Part shown: one piece after another, positions 54,911 through 64,000 of the stretch | Numbering within the stretch: the stretch's first letter is position 1 | Layout of the letters: every line of letters begins with the position of its first letter | The notes under the pieces: generated by a model | Databases searched by the model: none | What the model was told of the DNA's origin: nothing | What the model saw: only the letters and a program-made list of their open reading frames with translations | Program-made: the position numbers and the translations under genes | NCBI GenBank assembly: GCA_963930775.1 | Contig: OZ005692.1 | Location: 3,830,135 to 3,894,134 of the forward strand | Direction: 5' to 3' | Length of the DNA: 64,000 bases | DNA from: Cliona cf. orientalis | Taxonomy: Eukaryota > Porifera > Demospongiae > Clionaida > Clionaidae

Positions 54911-57900
54911 TCAAAATGATTCTAATTCTGTGCATATCCCTGCCTCTGTGCTTAATTTCTCGACTTCCTTCCGGGCTAGCTCAAAGTTCTCATGGCAAGA
55001 CCTTTGCTGCCTTAGCTGGCTCTCCCTCTCAGTGTGCCTGGCATGCTCGATAGTGAAGTTTGCGTAAGCATCACATAGCTGTTTCTCTAGTCCAGACAGC
55101 TTGTCTTTAGCTTTCTTTAATTCTTTCAAGTCTTTTGTCATGTTTTCTATTTCTTTACGCAGCTGCATAGTACAATTGCAAAATAGTATAATATATTTGG
55201 CCGGAGCATGGAATGAACAAGATTGTTGATTCAAATCTCAGTATATTATTATCTCCTGTCCCATATTCTTTATCAATTAATTAAAAGGGCAAACATATTA
55301 TTATTATAGATTAACTCCTATACCATTAAACATGCCAACATAATAATAATTATGTATAATAATATTATTATTATTCACTTTAATGGGATTAGCAGGCCTC
55401 GGACTTAATTTTTTGACGGAAATACAACCGGAAACAACCAGCATTGAGATAACGGTAGCTAGAATGATAATGTAACTAATTCATGATTGTGGTTATTATG
55501 AATAAAGCCTACTAGTGGATGACCCACTAATACATGGCTACGATGTGTATTATGATAGGGACTAAATGTTAAACCTTCTTCTGTCGCTCATTTTCTCTCC
55601 TCAATTGTTCCTCAAAATCATCATCAAATTCCTCCAAGTATCCTCTTGTCTTCAAACAATATTCCCGATAGAAATACTGCATTGAAAATTGACTAAAATT
55701 AATGCTGGCATTATAAGCCTGCCTTAAACTATGTACCTTAACAGCTCTGGGTTTAACGTCCTTGAAATACTGATCACAAGCTTCTTTCATGTAAGTCTCA
55801 ACCTTCTGCACAGTCTCTTCCAATTCATGTGTCCAGTACCTGTACATAAAATTGAACAATGCTGCAAAACCAGACAAATAATTACACAAGTCAGCTGGCT
55901 TAACGAATGAACCAGAGCCATACAGGAATAGCTTGGGGTCCTGGAAGAATCTTTTAGATCTAGTCCAGTTGCTAGTTAAAGGTCTTCATCTGGCCATAGA
56001 ATCAATATAATACTAGAGTTCTGTAGAGCACATACCCCGCGCGCACATTGCACAATCTATAGATTTACTTTCGGTACATGGCTGTAAGTTCATAAACATC
56101 AGAGAAATAATGGAAATGCTGCCATAGATAATAGATGATTGTACTGGGGGTTCCAGTGACACTTGAAAAAGTGCTCTCAACACCCAGACCTAGCCCAGAC
56201 TAGGAAGATATGAATTTCTATCAGATTCGGTATTAAATTTTGTTGTAACAATAGTAGCTAGTATCGTTATCTTACATTATGATTGGTTCCATAGGGCAGT
56301 CACTATAGATATCACGAGCATTATTAAATTTTAGACTTACATTGACGATCTTTATCACTCACACGCTTGGCCACTTAGTTGTGCGCATGAGCAGAAAGCA
56401 CAATATTGGTATGCACATGCATTGAGTAGGCACTGTCGATAGGCATGGCTACGGTGGCCAACAAAAAGGCACTATTTGTGACGCTCGTGGACCGTATCCC
56501 TCGATTTGACGCACACTGAAGCCAGTTTTTCGCTGAATTCGATTGATTCGTTGTGCTTACGAGTATGGCAATTGAATATAAATTCTGTAGTAGAGATAAC
56601 TGAATTACTTCACTCATTGTTCAACGTATTTTGATGAGGGGAAACAATTCCAAACAGCCAATGCATGCATGCATGCACGCTGTAAAAATGGAAGGGTTAT
56701 TTTAACCCAGTTTGGGTTACCTCAGTTACATACTCTCATGCAAGTGCGTCAGTGTTCTATTATTCAGCTGTCAATAGCCATAGTATTATGTCGAAGAGTA
56801 TTCCATAAATCCTCATGTATAAGTTAATTTAGCAATTATGTAGCTTCCAGCTATTGATATTATCTCCCCAGTAGCAATTTACTTTTCTGTGGTTATGAGG
56901 TAATTATGGTGTAATTATGATGAAACCTATGGTGTAATCTATGAGGTAATTATGAGAAAATTCAGGGCCTCGCTGGAGCCTTTCTGGGACTTGAAAATCA
57001 GTAAATATGTAGAGTATCTTACGCGTGTATCCAGCGAATACATTATAAGCTGAGCGCTACTTTCTCTGAGAAGTACTGTTGGTTGAACTTCACGTGTTTT
57101 CTTGACTTACGTAATGCCGTGGATAAATAAAGCTAGCCTTGCGCTATATATAGCACGCATTGTCATAAGGGGCTGGCCCGCGCGCGACTGCAGGAACGTA
57201 ACCAACCTGAAATTCGGAAGGAATACTGTACTGTCGAGTTCGTCTCTGTGATCGAAGCATCGAAACCTGTCGCTGTCAAGGCTGAGAGTCGATCTTAGAT
57301 GCCATCTCCATGATTTCTGGGGCGAGCATCGATCGATGTGTACGCATTCTATTGACGACCTTTTACCACATGCACCATTACACTATGCAGCTACTGGGGA
57401 GATGGTCAAGGGTTCATATGAATAATAAAACACTGACACAATTCCACAACAGTGTTTATTCATGCAACTGAGGTAACCCAAACTGGGTTAAAATAACACT
57501 TCCATTTTTACAGTGGGCCCAGCCGGCCGCGTGCGCCGTGCATGCATGCAGCCAGCTAAAATGTACCAACTAGTAGCCTGGGGGGGGGGGGGGGGGGAAC
57601 TGTGTGTATAAAGGGAGTCAATGACCAGATGAGAGTCATAGTCTTTGCAATGGGTGGCTTAAGGGCCTTAGCACCAGCACCATGTGGGTGAACTCTATGC
57701 ACAATACAAAATTAATTATACCTCCAATGTCATTTGTCTTCCCAAGACCAAATGGGTGATGGACAGACCAACTACAATACAGCAACCCTCTGTTTAATAT
57801 GCTTTCTAGTAAAAAAATTAATTACACACTTGTACAGATTTGATGATTTTTTCTCTGTCATTTCATTGGCACCACTGCTTCTGTGGTCATCAACTTTTAT

Positions 57901-60900
57901 GGTAGATTCCAACCAGGTTTCATCATAGATGTCAGAGGTTTCTGTGTCAAAATTTACACTGGCTGATGCTGAAGAACGACGTGTAGCACTGGGACAGGCT
58001 CCATCACCACCACAGCTATCAGTTTGTCCTAGTAATTCTCTGAAATATGGAAATCAAGAGCAGTTTATGATACAGGAAGAAAGGTCCAGATAGTCTAGTT
58101 CATGATCTATACTAGATAAGTACAGGAGTTAATTTTTTTGGTACTAGCTACTCGGCTACAGCCTTGTGGGCTTCACTGACTCCTTAGTATGATAGGAATT
58201 CAAATATGCCTTTACACCACTGAGTATAATAATAATAACCATTATCATAATAGTCTAAGATTCAAGACTGTGACTATTTTTATTTTAATTTATACTGCAT
58301 AGCTTAGACTATTCATACCTGAAGAAGCGCACCACTTTTTTCCACCATGGCAGTGAAACTTCTCTAGAGTATTAATAATTATTATATAGACATGTATGAC
58401 ATGGTACGTTCAAGGAGAGGTAGTTATTGACGTATAGCAGCTTACGGTATCTCAATCTTTAGTTTTATGTCGCCCAAATTTGGAGGTGTCATTATACACG
58501 ACTTGTACCTGCTCGACTGTTCAACATCATCGTCCTGATCACTGCCTGTAGTATGCAATAATATTATAGCCGAGTTTATTAAATCAATATAACTAAGGAT
58601 CAAGATAAAGGACGTGGAATCACCATAACCTATACTCAGCATACTGGGGGTCACTTGTGGCCGAGTGGTTATAGACCTCGACTCTTGATCTAAAGTCAAG
58701 AGTTTGAGTCTCACTGGTGTCAGGGCATTTTTCTTTCCATTCCCTTGAGTCTATTCAGCTCTACCCCAGAAAATGAGGAGCTTGATATTTTCACTGCATT
58801 CTTCGGAAGGGATGTAAAGCCGTTGGTCCCAGGCAATGTGGTTAAAACTAGCCTTTGGCTATCTCCAGACCCTTGTTAGCCACAATGGTGATAAATCCAA
58901 AGGGGAAACTTAATAATTGTAGTTAAGGTCAGACAGCCTGATCACCAGTACTACAATGTTTTAATCAAAAATGCAAACAACCATCCCGATAATAATAATA
59001 TTAATGCACATCCACATTAATAATGTTCTCAGACACATTTAATTTAGACAACTATTATTCAAGCACTCAAAATTGCAGCCCTGCAGCCAGTGAATTGTAA
59101 ATGTTATAAATATTAAATAAGGAACACATGGGTGGCAGTTAGTAGGGGCACGCTCTCTTAGTGACATTGAGTATAAAGTTGCATGGTGAAGCATATACCA
59201 TGTGTACAAGAATGTTTACTTTTAGCTAAAATTAATGTTGAGCTAATCTTTTGTACGAAAAAATTAAATGGTAGCTATATAATTACTTACCTGTGCTGCT
59301 CGGATCAACGGTGGTATTAAATAATTTTCCAGCCGTTACTTTCATTGAGGCAATGTCATTAATTCTGCACTCAATTTGTTTTAACAAAAATCCATGAATA
59401 TTCCAAAATCCACAAGCAGAGTCAAACACTGTTTGTAATTTGGCCTCGCTATCTTCCAGAAATTCTTTCAGACCTACAATGAGACCACAATCACAAAAAT
59501 AACCAACAGTCCACTATACAAAATTACTTATGTTGGAATGGAATGACATATACAAATAAAATAATTATGATCTTACCAATTTCGAATTCACGAGGACCTA
59601 GCTGCCTCTTTTCGATCTTTCGTTTGCAAGACTCTCGAAAGCCTATGATAAGAGTTCTTGCTTGTTCTTTGCCAATATTTTGTGGCTTGGATTTCTAAAA
59701 CAGAAAAAAAGTGATTCCTGTGAGCAATTCATGATCAATGCAAAAACCACGATTAGAAAAAGATGCACAAATCTGACTCTGACGCTATACTATTATTGAA
59801 TTATAGGTATTATTGCTAGATGTAACCATTCTTCCTATATACTCCTCCCTCAACCCCCCACCCAAATAATAATATTTTAATTGATTTCTCAATATTGTAG
59901 GCCTACTCCTTCTGACACAATCCAATGACCATCAAGGTGTCCCCGACTGCTAATTATCTTTATAATGTTGAGAAAATATTCATTCTTGAGAACGAATAAA
60001 TAAATTACACCCTGTAAAACATTAATGAACTTCTACCTTAAGATCATTTTCATAATGTAGCTCAAATGACTTCCACAAAGCTGAAGCTGTCCTGTCCTTT
60101 CCTCGGATAATAGTGGCTTTAATAGCTTCTTGTGTTCGCCTGATCTCCTTATATAGTGCTCTGTCATTAGTGAGAACTTCACACCCCTCTTTAGTAAGAT
60201 TTAACATTGTGGCCATTATTCAGTGCATGTGAATTATGATCTAAATCTGCTCACTTCGATACGTGCGCTCTTTCTTTGTTCCTGTTTCCTTAATTGTCTT
60301 CTTTACTCCATACACACAATTTTGAAGTTGTGCATGAATTTTAGTTGCCCACACCTTTACACATGCCTTGCCAACAACATAGCTAATCCTGTAGTTGAAT
60401 GTATGTTCATACTAATGAGATATTTCAAGCTTTTTCCTTTAATGTATAACAGGTCAAGTTGGTGTTTTTAATATTTTGGCATTTTGGTGAATTCAATATA
60501 GATCACCGAATTGAAAACACTTGCAAATTGAACTTAATGCACACACACCTATGATGGTAAGCATTCAGAGAGCAAATTTATTTAATAAAGAGCCATTTCA
60601 CCTTACTTAATATTCCTCAAAAATTACTTGCTACATGGCATATCCTCACCTTGCTTTAAGCTGTGATATACCACTGATATTTTCAATCTTTTCAACTAGA
60701 TCTTCAGGAGGGTAGAGTTTTGTGACTGCATCAATGAAGCTCTGCCCTTGCCCTCCAGGTATATCAAGCTGTGGAAATTTTTGCAGAGCTTCAGCAGCAA
60801 CCTCATATCGCTCACTCTTGTCACGATTTGGATCACTGATTAAGGAGCTTGCTAGCTTGCTTCCTGCTAGTGCCCAGTCTCCACACAGTGGAATAATCAT

Positions 60901-63900
60901 ATCATCAGACACCAACGCACCGGTAGCATCCTCTATGCTTTCCCTGACTCTCTCCACTACCATTTCTGGTGAAGCTGTATCCTTCTTCTTTTTGCTACTC
61001 TCATAGACTGTGTCAAACTTTGTGATTCCAATAGTAAGACGACCATCAGCAATCGCACCTGTATTGTGATAATAGTAATAAGTGCACACTATGCATTTTA
61101 ACTACCTCCATATATGGGGGGGGGGGGGGGGGGGGGAATGCTCAAGCCACCTCCCTTCTAAAAATGATTGTGACCATATCCACTGTGCATACTTGTTCAA
61201 GTGGTAGCTATACTTAAAGTCAGGGTTTCATTTAGGGGGGGGGGAGGGATCACTCGCCCCCCCCCTCCCTTGGGAGCTGGCTGCCCCCCTTGAGAGTAGC
61301 TACCATTCATACATGCAATACATGCATAAGTAAAAGATTTAAACGGTGAAAGTGTCCAAAGCAGCAGTTTTGCTCACCATAAATTAGCTAAGGCTTGGCG
61401 CTACGCGCGGTATGAGACACATCCCACATCCTTACAACATTTGACTTGAAATAGAGGGGAACCAGTGGATATTGTTGACAGACATTCCCCATCTGAGTGC
61501 TCAGAAGCCACCAGAAACAGTCTCATAGGTTGAAATATTAAAAAAATTTCCTGGGGGAGCATATCCCCAGACCCCACTAATATAATGAAGTTAATGAGCA
61601 CAACGTCATTCTTCACGGATGGAAAAACATACTATAGTCTTTGCCCCCTCTTAACTCTGGAATTGTCGCGTTTGTCCCCCCTTGACAAAAATCCTAGATG
61701 AAACCCTGAAAGTGATGCACTGCATGCAATGATCAACCAACTTACACATGGTACGCTATTTTTGTGGCCTGGTATTAAATTTTTATGAGTACGAGTACTT
61801 CGGTACTTTTCTCAAAGGACCCCTTGCCATACCTAATGACCATTACAAATGAATGCAGCATGAACAGAAGCTATCATTATGTACGTAGCACCCCCTCTGT
61901 CCATGATTTGCATCGACAGTTAATACATGCAGTAAGCCAGATAATTTGCCTACTTTTATCCATGCTTTGAAGTTGCTTAAAGAAATCCGCTGCTTCTCTG
62001 CCTCCAATATTCTCTGACTGCAAGAGGTAGATGTAGGCTGAGCTAGTCACCATGGAAGCCTCGGCTAGCTGTGTAATTTGCTCCTTAGCCTCCCCAAATC
62101 CTGGGTTATCAATGATGCTTACTCTCCATCCAGGCGGTACACTTCCGCAAAGTAGAGGTATGTTCACTTTTAAGGTCATTGTAAAACAATCACCTAGTGT
62201 CTCCTATACATAATTATTATGTTATGATGAATATTTTGTAATATACTGCCATAAATTTGGTTATTAAGCATATACTCTCTTCTTGCTAGTAACTATTGTT
62301 TACGTGCATGTGCATGACATGTAATGCAGTATTTTCTACGTACAATCCAAGTCTAGGCTAACAAACACATAATAAGCAAGAGTAGACTGCCTGTAATGTA
62401 ATCTTTAGCCTAGAAGTATAATTATCTCCCCAGTAGCAATTTACTTTTCTGTGGTTATGAGGTAATTATAGTGTAATTATGATGAAACCTATGGTGTAAT
62501 CTATGAGATAATTATGAGAAAATTTAGGGCCTCGCTGGAGCCTTCCTGAGACTTGAAAATCAGTAAATATGTAGAGTATCTTACGCGTGTATCCAGCGAA
62601 TAGATTACAACCTGAGCGCTACTTTCTCTGAGAAGTACTGTTGGTTGAACTTCACGTGTTTTCTTGGCTTACGTAATGCCATGGATAAATAAAGCTAGCC
62701 TTGCGCTATATATAGCACGCATCACTGCCACAAGGGGCTGGCCCGCGTGCGACTGCAGCAGCGTGACCAACCTGAAGTTCGGAAGGAATACTGTGTTGTC
62801 GAGTTCGTCTCTGTGATTGAAGCATCGAAACGTGTCGCTATCAAGGTTGAGAGTCGATCTTAGATGCCATCTCCACGATTTCTGGGGCCAGCATCGATCG
62901 ATGTGTACGCATTCTATTGACGACCTTTTACCACATGCACCATTACACTGTGCAGCTACTGGGGAGATGTCAAGGGTTCATATTATTATTATATAAGCTT
63001 CTTCCGTAGGAAGGCAATTGTTGGTTGATATGAAATGCTGAATGTATACCTGCACTATTAACGTGCTCATTATATATACATGTACTGTATTAAACAGTGA
63101 TAGGCTTTCAGAAACTGAGTGGCTCATCTGTATATTTGCCACACTTAATTTCATTGTCTGTTGACTCTGGACCCCTCAGAATTTCATAATAATAAGGCTA
63201 TCATGATTACCGTAGTTGATTATCATTGAGATACATACACATGGGCTTGATACAATCAAACCTTAGACAGTGACCGACGAAATTCTTTGTTCTTTTGTTT
63301 TAGGAATGAGTAAATGCTGTGAGGACCTGTAATTTCAGTCCGAGAATCACTCCCTTTCTGAACCACAAGTCGAGGGCATATCTACAATATTCAAATAGTA
63401 AATTATTCTTACTGATGATTATTTTCATGTAATGAACCTTTTGCAAGCGTTGTGGACAATTTTGTGGGCATACTCCAGTGTGGATGTCTCTACTGTGCTG
63501 AATTCTGACTTTAACGCTTGTTTCACTCATCAAATGTACAGGGAGGACACTAAATAACATGACTTAATCATTATTCAATATCACATTAACATTGATAGTA
63601 AGAAGCATAAAAAATCAGTGGCTCAATGCTTATTAGGATAAATATTTGCTAATTTACTTTCACCAACAACCCAAAAGATGGAGCTTGCAAACATTAATTA
63701 ATATTCTCACATGCTTTTTAACTTCATCTTAAGGCACTGTTATTTCGTCAAAATTTCATGTGCAAAATTTTCTTTGGGATAAAATTTAACTTGGACAAAA
63801 ATTTTGCATATCATGAACGACGGACATTGGTGAAATATGTGAGCATGCATAAAATATTATTACGTTACACTCCTGTTACTGATAATATTGTACGTAAACT

Positions 63901-64000
63901 CAATTATAATTCACAATAGAAAATGTGCATTGTGAACTTACTCCTCTCCAATGAGAGCATTTGAGAAAGTACTTTTCCCACAGTTGTGTTGCCCAAAGAT
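54911..64000 (-). CDS. P-loop GTPase, dynamin/IRG-like, copy 2 (intact, 5' end outside window)
   Basis: Exons (minus): 63942-64000+, 63438-63549, 63262-63381, 61954-62203, 60650-61058, 60255-60388, 60037-60188, 59577-59694, 59291-59473, 58446-58545, 58319-58363, 57830-58039, 55737-55839, 55575-55676, 54911-55162. All junctions are GT-AG and in phase, giving 782 residues before the stop. G motifs: G1 GQHNCGKST (63971-63994), G3 DNPGFGE (62090-62110), G4 TKFD (61012-61023). After the G domain come helical segments, a variable acidic region, a 15-residue micro-exon with WWKK, and a C-terminal coiled coil (LRKEIENMTKDLKELKKAKD...). The G domain resembles inducible and dynamin-like GTPases that act on membranes; whether it serves defence, trafficking or something else cannot be told. 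Same exon layout as the plus-strand copy. Introns hold several MITEs and a SINE. Confidence 0.85.
56013..56590. repeat. Second copy of the TACCCCGCGCGC dispersed repeat
   Basis: Same block order and orientation as 34021-34495, in the intron between exons 57830-58039 and 55737-55839 of GTPase copy 2. It differs by an ~170-bp central insertion and a different right end. Confidence 0.65.
56678..57514. mobile_element. MITE with ~50-bp TIRs, host of a nested element
   Basis: Ends CGCTGTAAAAATGGAAGGGT / ACACTTCCATTTTTACAGTG with inner TAACCCAGTTTGGGTTACCT and its inverse. No TSD is evident. A ~540-bp second element (56863-57404) lies within it. Confidence 0.75.
56863..57415. mobile_element. ~545-bp MITE, copy 1 of 2
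   Basis: Starts ATCTCCCCAGTAGCAATTTA; GCTACTGGGGAGAT is close to its right end, followed by TCAAGGGTTCATAT shared by both copies. It matches 62425-62980 in the same orientation with only scattered differences. Confidence 0.8.
57575..57600. repeat. Poly-G tract
   Basis: A run of about 18 G in GTPase copy 2 intron DNA; a comparable G run of more than 20 is at about 61112-61135. Confidence 0.8.
58645..58905 (+). repeat. tRNA-derived SINE with conserved central block
   Basis: The head has an A box TGGCCGAGTGGTTATAGA, a 7-bp stem-loop CTCTTGATCTAAAGTCAAGA and a weak B box AGTTTGAGTCTC. The body contains ATGAGGAGCTTGATATTTTC and CGGAAGGGATGTAAAGCCGT TGGTCCC, a block style shared by tRNA SINEs of many animals. 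It lies in a GTPase copy 2 intron (58546-59290). Confidence 0.75.
61221..61708. mobile_element. MITE CAGGGTTTCATTTAGG / CCTAGATGAAACCCTG, 5-bp TSD
   Basis: Same family as 7286-7609. AAAGT flanks both ends (61216-61220, 61709-61713). It contains the GGGGGAGCATATCCCCAGAC variant of the recurrent motif (about 61552-61573) and C/G-rich tracts. It lies in a GTPase copy 2 intron. Confidence 0.8.
62425..62980. mobile_element. ~545-bp MITE, copy 2 of 2
   Basis: Direct, closely similar copy of 56863-57415, in the intron between exons 63262-63381 and 61954-62203 of GTPase copy 2. Unlike copy 1 it is not nested in another recognised element. Confidence 0.8.

Overview
The window looks like animal nuclear DNA, most probably from a sponge or another early-branching marine invertebrate. 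The sequence is AT-rich, introns have GT-AG borders, and there is a very high load of small DNA transposons, tRNA-derived SINEs and minisatellites. No bacterial features (operons, ribosome binding sites, CRISPR) are seen. The sponge assignment is an inference from the repeat style and gene types, not a proof.

Layout. 1-13 kb is a repeat province: the 3' part of a frameshifted hAT transposase gene, a ~200-bp tandem array, several MITEs with visible target-site duplications (TSDs), a tRNA-like sequence, and a large fold-back repeat complex with a nested insertion whose empty site survives in a paralogous copy. 13.4-16.2 kb holds a decayed L2/CR1-like LINE, itself split by a 502-bp insertion. 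17.26-22.32 kb is a complete Mutator-like (MULE) transposon with 65-bp terminal inverted repeats (TIRs), a 9-bp TSD and a four-exon transposase gene; it sits inside a ~430-bp dispersed repeat. 22.65-23.67 kb is a GC-rich TTAA-flanked element. 25.2-29.2 kb is a 5'-truncated, multiply frameshifted Ty3/Gypsy-like retrotransposon with its 3' LTR. More MITEs, a SINE and minisatellites fill 29.2-31 kb.

31.4-64 kb is the gene-bearing part. Two paralogous P-loop GTPase genes (dynamin/IRG-like G domain, 15 recognisable exons each, mostly identical phases and often identical exon lengths) lie tail to tail. The plus-strand copy (31.5-48.15 kb) carries a frameshift, two in-frame stops and a lost splice donor, so it looks like a young pseudogene. 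Its introns are packed with elements: a 72-bp-TIR MITE, a GAAATC-rich MITE, a pogo-type transposase gene with a 42-bp repeat array and PHD finger, a 1.1-kb minisatellite, and an intact Crypton-like tyrosine recombinase gene. The minus-strand copy (54.9 kb to beyond 64 kb) is open through all 15 exons. Between the two 3' ends sit two minus-strand genes: a complete four-exon lysosomal phospholipase A2 / LCAT-family gene (50.1-51.7 kb) and a small secreted cysteine-rich protein (52.7-53.2 kb).

No operon-like co-operation is visible. The host genes are a GTPase pair of possible cell-autonomous defence or membrane-remodelling type, a lysosomal lipase and a secreted peptide; everything else is mobile DNA and its remains. 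Stretches where nothing was recognised are listed as such.
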